DNA of 51,066 bases from Chthoniobacterales bacterium (GTDB taxonomy: Bacteria; Verrucomicrobiota; Verrucomicrobiia; Chthoniobacterales; JAATET01), in the NCBI GenBank assembly GCA_015655545.1, contig JAATET010000032.1:1-51066 (forward strand). Reading direction: 5' to 3'. Position 1 is the stretch's first letter, and every line of letters begins with the position of its first letter. Below are positions 10,007 to 17,974 of the stretch, piece by piece. Below the pieces are notes generated by a model. That model was not told the DNA's origin, did not search any database, and saw only the letters and a list, made by a program, of their open reading frames with translations. The translations under genes were made by a program, and so were the position numbers.

Positions 10007-10894
10007 ATGACACAGGTTTGTTCAATCATCATTCGCACCTTCAACGAGGAGCGCTACCTCGGGGCCGTGCTGGAGTCGATCGCCGCGCAGGCTTATCCCG
10101 CCGCGCTGCGCGAGGTCGTGCTCGTGGACTCGGGTTCGACGGATGAAACAGTCGCCATCGCGAAAAAGCACGGCTGCATAATCAAGACGCTGAGCCGCGC
10201 GGAATTTTCCTTCGGGCGCTCGCTGAACCTCGGCTGCGAGGCGGCGCGCGGGGAAATTCTCGTTTTCATCAGCGGGCACTGCGTCCCGAAAGGGCCGCAG
10301 TGGCTCGAGGAGCTGACGAAGCCCTTCGAAGATCCGCAGGTCGGAGCGACCTACGGCCGCCAGCTCGGCGGCGAGGGCACGAAATTCAGCGAGCATCTGC
10401 TTTTCGAAAAATATTTCCCGGCGCACCGCGCGTCCGAGCAGGCGCCGTTTTTCTGCAACAACGCGAATGCCGCCTTTCGCCGTGGCGCCTGGGCCGCGCA
10501 TCGCTTCGACGAATCGCTCACCGGACTCGAAGACATGCACCTCGCGAAGCGCCTGGTCGATGCCGGCTTGAAGGTGCGCTACGTGCCGCGCGGAGCGGTT
10601 TACCATTATCATCACGAAAAATGGACGCAGGTGCGCCGCCGCTACGAACGCGAGGCCATCGCGCTCCACGCGATCATGCCGGAGATCCACGTCCACTGGC
10701 ACGACGCGCTGCGCTACTTCGCGGTCGGCGTGCTCGGCGACAGCGCGAGGGCGCTTTCGCAGCGCGCGCTTTTTCGGAAGCTGCCCGAGATCGTCGCTTT
10801 CCGAGCCTGCCAATACTACGGCTCCTGGCGCGGCAATCACGCTCACCGCGCGCTCTCGCGCCGGCAGAAGGAACGCTACTTTTACCCCGGATAA
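10007..10894 (+). CDS. Glycosyltransferase family 2
   Basis: Inverting GT-A glycosyltransferase of 295 residues. MTQVCSIIIRTFNEERYLGAVLESI is the typical GT2 N-terminus, followed by VLVDSGSTDETVAIA (nucleotide-sugar binding) and ILVFISGHCVP, where the usual DxD/DAD is replaced by SGH. NANAAFRRGAW and the acidic TGLEDMHLAKRLVDAG block (ED at the catalytic-base position, as in rhamnosyl- and related GT2 enzymes) follow. The start at 10007 is chosen because the GT2 fold begins there; the frame is open back to 9809, but that stretch lies opposite the DUF1919 gene and is basic and featureless. Probably acts in surface polysaccharide synthesis with the divergent DUF1919 gene; donor and acceptor unknown. 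Confidence 0.88.
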   Translation: MTQVCSIIIRTFNEERYLGAVLESIAAQAYPAALREVVLVDSGSTDETVAIAKKHGCIIKTLSRAEFSFGRSLNLGCEAARGEILVFISGHCVPKGPQWLEELTKPFEDPQVGATYGRQLGGEGTKFSEHLLFEKYFPAHRASEQAPFFCNNANAAFRRGAWAAHRFDESLTGLEDMHLAKRLVDAGLKVRYVPRGAVYHYHHEKWTQVRRRYEREAIALHAIMPEIHVHWHDALRYFAVGVLGDSARALSQRALFRKLPEIVAFRACQYYGSWRGNHAHRALSRRQKERYFYPG

Positions 10895-10899
10895 AAAAT

Positions 10900-12948
10900 C
10901 TATCCGCTGAGCGCGCCGACATCCTGCTTCCCCAGCCACGCGCGCAACGCGGCGTGTTCCGGCCTGGCGAGGCTGGAATCTTTTTCAAAAATCGCCGCTG
11001 CCTGATCGCGCGCCTGCTGGATGAGCGCGCCGTCGCGGAAAAGATCGCCCAGACGAAGCGGCGGAAGTCCGGTTTGCGCCGTGCCGAGCATGTCGCCGGG
11101 GCCGCGCAGCTTCAGGTCCGCTTCGGCGACGGCAAAGCCATCGGTCATTTGCTCGAGCACGCCGAGCTTGTCCCGGGCTTCGGGCGTGTCCTCGCCGGGC
11201 ATCAGGATGCAATAGGACGTATGCGCGCCGCGGCCAATGCGGCCGCGAAGCTGGTGGAGCTGCGCGAGGCCGAAGCGCTCGGCGTTTTCGATGAGCAGGA
11301 CGCTGGCATTCGGCACGTCGATGCCGACTTCGATGACGGTCGTCGCGATGAGGGCTTTCGTGTTGCCGTTTACAAACGCGCGCATGGCGGCGTCCTTTTC
11401 ATCGGGCTTCATGCGGCCGTGAAGCAGCCCGCATCGATGCGGCGCGAGGAGTTCGCGCCATTTCTCGAACTCGACGCTCGCGGCTTTCGCTTCGAGTTTT
11501 TCAGATTCCTCGACGAGCGGATAAACGATGTAGGCCTGGCGTCCGGCATCCATCTGTTTGCGCAGGAAGGCCGCGGCCTCGGGCAGCTTTTTCGTGTCGC
11601 GAATGCCGGTGATGATCCTGCCGCGGTTCGGCGGCATCTCGTCGATGAGGGTCACGTCGAGGTCGCCGTAGGCGGTCTGCGCGAGCGTGCGCGGGATCGG
11701 TGTCGCGGTCATCACGAGCACGTCGGGTCCGTCGGCACGAGTGATGAGCCTCGCCCGTTGGAGCACGCCGAACTTGTGCTGTTCGTCGATGACGATGAGG
11801 CCGGGATTTTGCAGTTCGTCCGGCTCGTAGAGCAGCGCGTGAGTGCCGACGAGGAGCTGGGGTGCGCCTTCACCGGTCCAAAGTTCGAGGCTCTCGTCCG
11901 CGCGGCGCGAGCCGGTGCGGAGCGCGACCCGAATGCCGAGCGGCGCGAGCAGGCGGGTGAATGTCTGGTAATGTTGCTCGGCGAGAAGCTGCGTGGGCGC
12001 CATCACGGCGGCCTGGAATCCCGCCTCGATCGCGATCAATGACGCGGAAAGGGCGACGAGGGTTTTTCCCGAGCCGACATCGCCCTGGAGCAGCCGGTTC
12101 ATGCGGCGCTCCGAGGCCATGTCGGCGCGGATTTGCTCGATGGCACGGGTTTGCGCGCCGGTGAGCGGGAAGGGCAGCGCGGCGTGAAGGCGGGCCATCA
12201 AATCGCGGCCGACCTTGGATTTTCCCGGCAGCGCGGCGACATGCGCCCGGCGCGAGACAATGAGCGATTGCATGGCAAAAAATTCTTCGACCACGAGCAG
12301 CTTGCGCGCGGTTTCCAGCGCGTCGAAGGATTCCGGAAAATGGATCGCGCGCAAGGCGGTCGCGCGGTCCGGGTTTTGACCGGCGCCGGGCAGGAGGCTG
12401 GGAATTTGCGCGAGGTCGGTGGCGTGCAGCGCCTGGAAAATCCATTCGCGCAGCCGCCGCGCGGTGAGGCCTTCGCCGCCGGCATGGACCGGCACGATGC
12501 GGTGAAGATGAATGAGCGCGTCGCCTTCATCCTCGATCATCTCGAACTCGGGAAAGTCGAGGTAGAGCTTCTTGCCGCGGGTCTTGAGGCGCCCGTAGGC
12601 GACCATGCGCATGCCGGTGGCGATCATTTTTCCGACATAGGGCATGTTGAACCAGCGGCAGGAAATCCGCCGCGCCAGCGCGCCGCCGCCGGCTTCCTCG
12701 ATCGTGGCTTCGTAGCCGCGCCGCCAGCCACCGTAGGGGAGATGGCCGGCCTTGACGACGAGCCCGCAGATCAGGATGGGATGATCGCCCGGCGAGTCGG
12801 GAAAGGGAGTGAAGCTTCGGCGATCTTCATGGCGGCGGGGGAAATGCTGGACGAGGTCGCCAAGGGTGCGCAGGCCGAGCTTGCGGAGATTTGGAATGCG
12901 GCGCGCGGGAATCCATTCCAGCTCGCCGAGCAAGGTTTCCGGACTCAC
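10900..12948 (-). CDS. recG: ATP-dependent DNA helicase RecG
   Basis: Monomeric SF2 translocase that remodels stalled replication forks and recombination intermediates. 682 residues, normal length. Domain order: N-terminal wedge/OB region ~50-170 (ILICGLVVKAGHL, KLYLDFPEFEMIED); helicase domain 1 with Walker A GDVGSGKT (~289-296), DEQH (388-391) and TATPIPRTLAQ; helicase domain 2 with LLHGRMKPDEKD, ATTVIEVGIDVPNAS and QLRGRIGRG; and the C-terminal LKLRGPGDMLGTAQTGLP motif. The start is a GTG at 12948 giving a GTGA overlap with the recJ stop (12945-12947). The frame is open further upstream, but that is antisense-like sequence inside recJ. Translational coupling to recJ is likely. Confidence 0.95.
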   Translation of the reverse strand: MSPETLLGELEWIPARRIPNLRKLGLRTLGDLVQHFPRRHEDRRSFTPFPDSPGDHPILICGLVVKAGHLPYGGWRRGYEATIEEAGGGALARRISCRWFNMPYVGKMIATGMRMVAYGRLKTRGKKLYLDFPEFEMIEDEGDALIHLHRIVPVHAGGEGLTARRLREWIFQALHATDLAQIPSLLPGAGQNPDRATALRAIHFPESFDALETARKLLVVEEFFAMQSLIVSRRAHVAALPGKSKVGRDLMARLHAALPFPLTGAQTRAIEQIRADMASERRMNRLLQGDVGSGKTLVALSASLIAIEAGFQAAVMAPTQLLAEQHYQTFTRLLAPLGIRVALRTGSRRADESLELWTGEGAPQLLVGTHALLYEPDELQNPGLIVIDEQHKFGVLQRARLITRADGPDVLVMTATPIPRTLAQTAYGDLDVTLIDEMPPNRGRIITGIRDTKKLPEAAAFLRKQMDAGRQAYIVYPLVEESEKLEAKAASVEFEKWRELLAPHRCGLLHGRMKPDEKDAAMRAFVNGNTKALIATTVIEVGIDVPNASVLLIENAERFGLAQLHQLRGRIGRGAHTSYCILMPGEDTPEARDKLGVLEQMTDGFAVAEADLKLRGPGDMLGTAQTGLPPLRLGDLFRDGALIQQARDQAAAIFEKDSSLARPEHAALRAWLGKQDVGALSG

Positions 12949-14633
12949 GCGGCGGAGCGAATGGCGACGATCTGCATCTGCGCCTCGACGCGGCCGTTGT
13001 ATTCGTTGCGCTCGAGGTGGAAGGCGACATCCCAGGGCGCGCGGGGCAGCGGATGCTCCGCGCCGTTGAAGAAAATGGCGCTCACCGGGCGATCGCCGGC
13101 GAAGACGAAACGAAGATGTTTTTCCTTGAGGACGCGCGGCTCGGCGGCGGGTGAAATGCGCCGGGCGAAAAGCAGCGGCTGCGCGTTGCCGCTGCCGAAC
13201 GGCTCCAGCATTTGCTGCGCGGCGAGGAGGCTGTCGCCAAAATCCTCGAGCGCGACTTCGCCATGAATCCGGAGCCGCGGCACGAGCATGTCGTCGGTGA
13301 CCATGGCGCGGGCGGTGGCTTCGAAGGCGGCCCGGAAATCCTCGAACGCGTCTTCGTGGACATTGAGGCCGGCGGCCATTTCGTGACCGCCGAAATTGCC
13401 GAGATGCGCCTCGCAACGGCGCAGCGCCTCGACCAGGGAAAGCCCCTCGATGCTGCGGCCGCTGCCTTTGCCGCTGCCGGTCTCGTCGAAGCCGACGAGG
13501 AGCGTCGGGCGGTGATGGCGGCGCATCACGCGGGAGGCGACAATGCCGAGCACGCCCTGGTGCCAGTCCCGTGCTCCGGCGACGATCGCCGCATCGCGAT
13601 TCCCATCGAAATTTTTCTCGATCCAGCACTCGACCTCGATGGCGACATGGCGCTCCACGGACTGACGCTGCTGATTTTGCGCGTCGAGGCTGGCGGCGAT
13701 GCGCGTGGCTTCGGCGGGATCGTTGGTGAGTAAAAGCTGCAATGCTTCCTGCGCGGTGCCGAGGCGCCCGGCGGCGTTGATGCGGGGGCCGAGGCGGAAG
13801 CCGACGTCGGAAGTGCGGACGATCGAAGCGACGCCCGACACGCGCAGCAGTGCGGCGAGGCCGGGCCAGCGGGTGCGCGACATTTGCTCGAGGCCGCTGC
13901 GGACGAGAATGCGATTTTCGGCGACGAGCGGAACGAGATCGCAGATCGTGGCGAGGGCCACGAGATCGAGCATTTCGCGGAGTTCGAAGCCTGGAAGCGG
14001 CGAGGCTTTGAGCAGGGCGTGCGCGACCTTGAAGACGACGCCCACGCTGCAAAGGTAGGAAAATGCGCCGTCGCCGAGCTTGGGATTCACGAGCGCCGAG
14101 CAGTCGGGGAGCGTCGTGTCGGGCTCGTGGTGATCGAGCACTATGACGTCGATGTCGAGGGCGCGGAGGCGGGCGATCTCGGCGATGGAATTGGTTCCGC
14201 AATCCACGGCGACCAGCAAGCCGGGCCGGTAGACTTCGATGCAGCGATCGAGGCCGGCGTGGCTCAGGCCATAGCCTTCGCCGACGCGCGACGGAAGGAA
14301 ACACTCCACTTCGCCGCCGTAGGCTGCGAGCACGCGATAGAGCAGCGCGAGCGAGGCGACGCCGTCCACGTCGTAATCTCCATAGAGCACGATGCGTTGT
14401 CTGGCGCGGAGCGCTTCGTCGAGGCGGGCGACGGCCGCGGGCATGCCGGGCAGCAGATTCGGATCGGAAAGGCCGCGCAAGCGTGGCTGGAGAAAGCGCG
14501 CGATTTCGTCGGCATCGTGCAGGCCGGCGGTGAAAAGCAGGTGAGCGACGAAGGGCGGAACTCCATGCTCGCGAACGAGCCGGCGCACGGCGGCATCATC
14601 GCTGAGTTCGGGCAGGATCCACCGGCGTTGCAT
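12945..14633 (-). CDS. recJ: Single-stranded-DNA-specific exonuclease RecJ
   Basis: 5'-3' ssDNA exonuclease of the DHH superfamily, acting in recombination and mismatch or base-excision repair. 562 residues, normal length. Seen in order: YGDYDVDGVASLALLY (motif I, metal-binding Asp), VDCGTNS, the DHH motif in LDHHEPD, a central helical region, then GARDWHQGVLGIVASRVMRRHHRPTLL and FGGHEMAAGLNV (DHHA1 substrate-binding region), and a C-terminal OB-like domain. The start is the ATG at 14633 (MQRRWILPELSD). The frame stays open to 14870, but the extra N-terminus is encoded partly by the heptanucleotide repeat tract and partly by sequence antisense to the TPR gene, so it is rejected. recG follows with a 4-nt overlap. 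Confidence 0.95.
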   Translation of the reverse strand: MQRRWILPELSDDAAVRRLVREHGVPPFVAHLLFTAGLHDADEIARFLQPRLRGLSDPNLLPGMPAAVARLDEALRARQRIVLYGDYDVDGVASLALLYRVLAAYGGEVECFLPSRVGEGYGLSHAGLDRCIEVYRPGLLVAVDCGTNSIAEIARLRALDIDVIVLDHHEPDTTLPDCSALVNPKLGDGAFSYLCSVGVVFKVAHALLKASPLPGFELREMLDLVALATICDLVPLVAENRILVRSGLEQMSRTRWPGLAALLRVSGVASIVRTSDVGFRLGPRINAAGRLGTAQEALQLLLTNDPAEATRIAASLDAQNQQRQSVERHVAIEVECWIEKNFDGNRDAAIVAGARDWHQGVLGIVASRVMRRHHRPTLLVGFDETGSGKGSGRSIEGLSLVEALRRCEAHLGNFGGHEMAAGLNVHEDAFEDFRAAFEATARAMVTDDMLVPRLRIHGEVALEDFGDSLLAAQQMLEPFGSGNAQPLLFARRISPAAEPRVLKEKHLRFVFAGDRPVSAIFFNGAEHPLPRAPWDVAFHLERNEYNGRVEAQMQIVAIRSAA

Positions 14634-14645
14634 GGGTCGATTGTA

Positions 14646-14680
14646 ATGCGGGATAGGAAATGGGGAATGCGAAATGGGGG
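14646..14680. repeat. Heptanucleotide tandem repeat tract, five units
   Basis: Five consecutive degenerate 7-mers, consensus ATRSGRR (for example ATGCGAA followed by ATGGGGG), fill this 35-bp stretch. It sits in the 94-bp gap between divergent recJ and the TPR gene, beginning 13 bp upstream of the recJ start codon, so it occupies the recJ leader or promoter. It shares an identical 11-nt core, ATGCGAAATGG, with the tract at 48922-48942. Confidence 0.8.
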
Positions 14681-14727
14681 CGCTCCGGCGGGATTGATTT
14701 TTCGCCATGCGAGAGGCATGTTGCCCC

Positions 14728-15195
14728 ATGCAGATCGAACGGACGCTGCTCGCGGCGCAGGGATACATCGAGCTCGATATGCCGGAGGTGGCCTTGCGCG
14801 AACTCGATGAATTGCCGCCGGAAGACCAGGCGCGGCAGGAGGTGCTGCAGGTGCGGCTTTTCATTTTCATGCGGGCGCGGAATTGGGCGGGCGCGATGAA
14901 AATCTGCGATCGTTTGCGCGCGGCCGACCCGGAGCAGACGACCGGTTACATCCACGGCGCCTTCTGCCTGCACGAGCTCGGGCAGACGCGCGAGGCGAAG
15001 GATTTGCTGCTCAGCGGCCCGGCGGCGCTGCTGCGCGAGGCGACCTATTATTACAACATGGGCTGCTACGACGCGGTGCTCGGCAATCTACGGGATGCGC
15101 AGCAGGCGATCGAAATCAGCTTCAAGATGGACGACAAATTCCGCGAGATTGCGAAATACGATCCGGACTTGAAGGAAGTCGTCCCGATGTTGTGA
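14728..15195 (+). CDS. Small tetratricopeptide-repeat (TPR) protein
   Basis: 155-residue, probably cytoplasmic protein consisting of helical TPR-like repeats: LDMPEVALRELDELPPEDQ, then FMRARNWAGAMKICDRLRAADPEQ, then CLHELGQTREAKDLL, then YYYNMGCYDAVLGNLRDAQQAIE. The pattern of paired helices with a Pro at the end (DPEQ, LPPED) is typical. No signal peptide or membrane segment. It probably serves as a protein-protein scaffold; the partner is unknown. I take the ATG at 14728, with GAGAGG 11 bp upstream; an in-frame ATG at 14707 would add seven residues. The stop overlaps the start of the serine hydrolase gene by GTGA, so the two are co-translated. Confidence 0.8.
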   Translation: MQIERTLLAAQGYIELDMPEVALRELDELPPEDQARQEVLQVRLFIFMRARNWAGAMKICDRLRAADPEQTTGYIHGAFCLHELGQTREAKDLLLSGPAALLREATYYYNMGCYDAVLGNLRDAQQAIEISFKMDDKFREIAKYDPDLKEVVPML

Positions 15196-16355
15196 GCCGG
15201 GAATTGGCGGCAGGCTGGCCGGAGCGGGTGCGCGAGGCTTTCGAGAAAAATTTCACGCTTGGCGTCGAGGTGGGCGCCGCCGTGGCGGTGTGGAAGGATG
15301 GCGCGGAGGCGCTGTCGCTGTGCGGCGGCTGGCGGGATGCCGCGCGTTCGCTGCCATGGGAGCGGGACACGCTGGTCCTGATCTGGTCGGCGACGAAAGG
15401 GCTGGCGGCGGCCTCCGTGCTGCACGCGCTGGAGCAGCGCGGCGTGCCGCTCGAGGCGCGGGTCGCGGAGTTCTGGCCGGAATTCGGGCAATGCGGCAAG
15501 GAGTCGATCACGGTCGGCCAGGTGCTCTCGCACCGCGCCGGACTGAGCGCGCTCGACGCGAAGGATCCGCTGCTCGATCACGATGGCGTGGCGCGCGCGA
15601 TCGAGCGGCAAACGCCGCTGTGGTCCGACGGAGGGCATGGCTACGGGCCGCGGACGTTCGGATTCGTGGCGGATGAAATCGTGCGGCGCCTCGCCGGCGG
15701 AATGCCGCTGGGCGAATATTTCCGCGCGCATTTTGCGGAGCCGCTCGGTCTCGATCTCTGGATCGGCCTGCCGGCGGAGCACCACGCGCGCGTGGCGCAA
15801 ATGCTCGCGGCGAAGCTCTCCGGCTGCCCGGAGCCCGACGACGCATTTTCCGAGGCGCTGGGCGATCCCGGCTCGCTGACGAGGCGGGCTTTCGCATCGC
15901 CGGGCGGAGTGATGGGCGCGTCGGCGATGAATTCACCGGCGGTGCGCGGAGCGTCGCTTCCTTCGCTCGGCGGCATCGGCACCGCGTCGGCGCTCGCGAA
16001 ATTTTACGCGATGCTGGCGGCGGGCGGCGCGTGGGGCGGCGTTCATTATTTCAGCGCGCATTCGTTCGATCACATGACGCACACGCTGTCGCAGGGCTGC
16101 GACAAGGTGCTGCATATCGAGACGGCGTTTGCGGCGGGCTTCATGCGCGATCCGATCGATGGCGACGGGCAAAAATTCCGCGCGACCTTTGGGCCTTCGT
16201 TGCGGGCCTTTGGGCATCCGGGCGCGGGCGGGAGCCTGGCCTTCGCGGATCCGGATGCGGGCCTCGGTTTTGCCTACGTGATGAACCAGATGGAAATGGG
16301 CGCGCTGCCGAAAAGCCGGGCGCTGGCGCTGGTCGAGGCGCTTTATTCCAGCTAG
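15192..16355 (+). CDS. Serine hydrolase, class C beta-lactamase / EstB-like family
   Basis: 387-residue serine hydrolase of the beta-lactamase class C fold, more likely an esterase or D-amino-acid peptidase-like enzyme than a resistance enzyme. Nucleophile motif SxxK is seen as S-A-T-K in LVLIWSATKGLAAASVLHA; the second motif position is GHGYGPRTFGFVADEIVRR (Tyr of the YxN/YxS motif followed by Gly); the third region is FGHPGAGGSLAFADPDAGLGFAYVMN, with H-x-G in place of KTG as in EstB-type enzymes. No signal peptide, so it appears cytoplasmic. The GTG at 15192 overlaps the TPR gene stop. It is convergent with ccsA, sharing 4 nt at the two stop codons. Confidence 0.85.
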   Translation: MSRELAAGWPERVREAFEKNFTLGVEVGAAVAVWKDGAEALSLCGGWRDAARSLPWERDTLVLIWSATKGLAAASVLHALEQRGVPLEARVAEFWPEFGQCGKESITVGQVLSHRAGLSALDAKDPLLDHDGVARAIERQTPLWSDGGHGYGPRTFGFVADEIVRRLAGGMPLGEYFRAHFAEPLGLDLWIGLPAEHHARVAQMLAAKLSGCPEPDDAFSEALGDPGSLTRRAFASPGGVMGASAMNSPAVRGASLPSLGGIGTASALAKFYAMLAAGGAWGGVHYFSAHSFDHMTHTLSQGCDKVLHIETAFAAGFMRDPIDGDGQKFRATFGPSLRAFGHPGAGGSLAFADPDAGLGFAYVMNQMEMGALPKSRALALVEALYSS

Positions 16356-17974
16356 GCGGCGGATTCGGCTGTCGGAATCGTTTTTGGCGTTTGCGATGAG
16401 CGGTGGCGCAGGATGGCCGCGAGCGTGAAGGCCAGTTCGGCGACGACGAACGTCCCCGCGTAGACGAAGCCGCCCGAGCCGAAGCCGTAGCTGTGGAGGC
16501 CGACGCCGAGCACGAAATTCACGCCATACCACGACATGACGATCGATTGGAACGCGAGCACCGAGCCAACGGCGAGGCCGAAGCCGGACCACGAGCCGGC
16601 GATGCGGCCGTGCAGGACGAAGAGATAGACGAGCAGCGCGGTGAGCGCCCAGGTTTCCTTGGGATCCCAGTCCCAGAATCGGCCCCACGAATAATTCGCC
16701 CAGACGCCGCCGAGGATCGTGCCGATGGCGAGCAAGAGCACGCCGATCTGGAGCGTGCGGTAGATGTAATTGTAAAGCGCGGCGGAGGGTTTGCGGCCGA
16801 GGATGATCTTGCCGAGAGCGATGTGGCCGACGCCGAGCGCGAGCAGGAAAGCCGCGTAGCTCAGCGTGATGATGAGGACGTGCGTGGAAAGCCAGAAGTT
16901 GCTCTGCAAAACGGGCACGAGCGGCTGGATCGAGCGGTTGAGCGCGAGCGGCTGAGAGTCGGCGAGGAGCAAAGGGATGACGGCGGCGAAGGAGGCGCCG
17001 AGCAGGAAATAGCGGCCGCGGTAGACGGCCTCGAAGATCAGCGAGAAAAACACCGCGCCGAATGCGACCCAGATGACCGATTCATACATGTTCGACACGG
17101 GCGGACGGCCCGCGATGACGATGCGGCTCACGAAGCCGGAGATCTGAAACAGCAGTCCGGCGCTCGCGAGCAGCCACGCCAGCGCGTAGCCGGCGCGCCG
17201 CGCGCGCAGCGAGGTCACGGCGAGCGTGAGACCGGCGAGGAGGTAAAGAATCCACGCCCAGCGGAAGGGGTGCAGTTTTTGGTAGGTGACTTCGAGAGCG
17301 AGCTTCGAAGCGGGCGGCTGGAACTGCGGCGAACTCGCGGCGAGGCTGGCGCGCAGCTCGGAGGCGGCTCGTGCAAATGCGGCATCGTCGTTCGCGGCAA
17401 ATGCGGCGCGCAATTTCGTCAACACGGCGTCGTCGGTGTGGAGCGTGGACCATTGGGAGTTGGCTCCGGCGGGATTTGCGACGACGCGGTAGAGATCGCC
17501 CATGCGCAGGGATTCGAATGTCGCGAGCCGAGCGCCGATCTCGTCGACTTGCTTGTCGAGGCCGGTGAGTTTGCCGTCCTTCGCGGTGCGGCGATCGGCG
17601 TCGGCTTTTTGCAGGAGCGCGAGGAAGCTCGGATTCGCGGCGAGTTCGTCGCGCGAAAACCATTTTCGTTTCTCGTCGAGATTGGCGGCTTTTTTAAGCG
17701 CGAGATTATTGATCAGGATGATCGGCTGCGTGCGCCATTTTTCGGGCTGGAGCCAAAGGCCGGTGATGATTTCCACGGCGGGCTGCGAGCGGCCGTCGAG
17801 GGTGAGCGCGGTTTTCCCGCTGAGTGAAAGGAGGCTCTCCTCCGCGAAGACGAGGTAGGGTTTTTTGCGGCCGCCTTCCTGCACCGGAATCGTCTCGAGC
17901 GGCTGGAAATGCAAAGCCTGCGCGGGAGCGAGGGCGGCGCCGCAAAGTGCGAGAGCGAGGAGAAAACGGATCAT
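16352..17974 (-). CDS. ccsA: Cytochrome c biogenesis protein CcsA/ResC, with long N-terminal periplasmic domain
   Basis: Haem-handling subunit of the System II (Ccs) cytochrome c maturation machinery. 540 residues. A signal peptide or anchor (MIRFLLALALCGAALAPAQA) is followed by ~220 residues of periplasmic sequence, then eight or so membrane segments. The tryptophan-rich WWD haem-binding signature is plain: YSWGRFWDWDPKETWALTALL, and conserved His residues occur in STHVLIITLSY and VLHGRIAGSW. The long N-terminal region matches the fused-looking CcsA architecture seen in Bacteroidota and Verrucomicrobiota. The ATG at 17974 overlaps the resB stop (ATGA), fixing the start and showing translational coupling. 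Confidence 0.9.
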   Translation of the reverse strand: MIRFLLALALCGAALAPAQALHFQPLETIPVQEGGRKKPYLVFAEESLLSLSGKTALTLDGRSQPAVEIITGLWLQPEKWRTQPIILINNLALKKAANLDEKRKWFSRDELAANPSFLALLQKADADRRTAKDGKLTGLDKQVDEIGARLATFESLRMGDLYRVVANPAGANSQWSTLHTDDAVLTKLRAAFAANDDAAFARAASELRASLAASSPQFQPPASKLALEVTYQKLHPFRWAWILYLLAGLTLAVTSLRARRAGYALAWLLASAGLLFQISGFVSRIVIAGRPPVSNMYESVIWVAFGAVFFSLIFEAVYRGRYFLLGASFAAVIPLLLADSQPLALNRSIQPLVPVLQSNFWLSTHVLIITLSYAAFLLALGVGHIALGKIILGRKPSAALYNYIYRTLQIGVLLLAIGTILGGVWANYSWGRFWDWDPKETWALTALLVYLFVLHGRIAGSWSGFGLAVGSVLAFQSIVMSWYGVNFVLGVGLHSYGFGSGGFVYAGTFVVAELAFTLAAILRHRSSQTPKTIPTAESAA

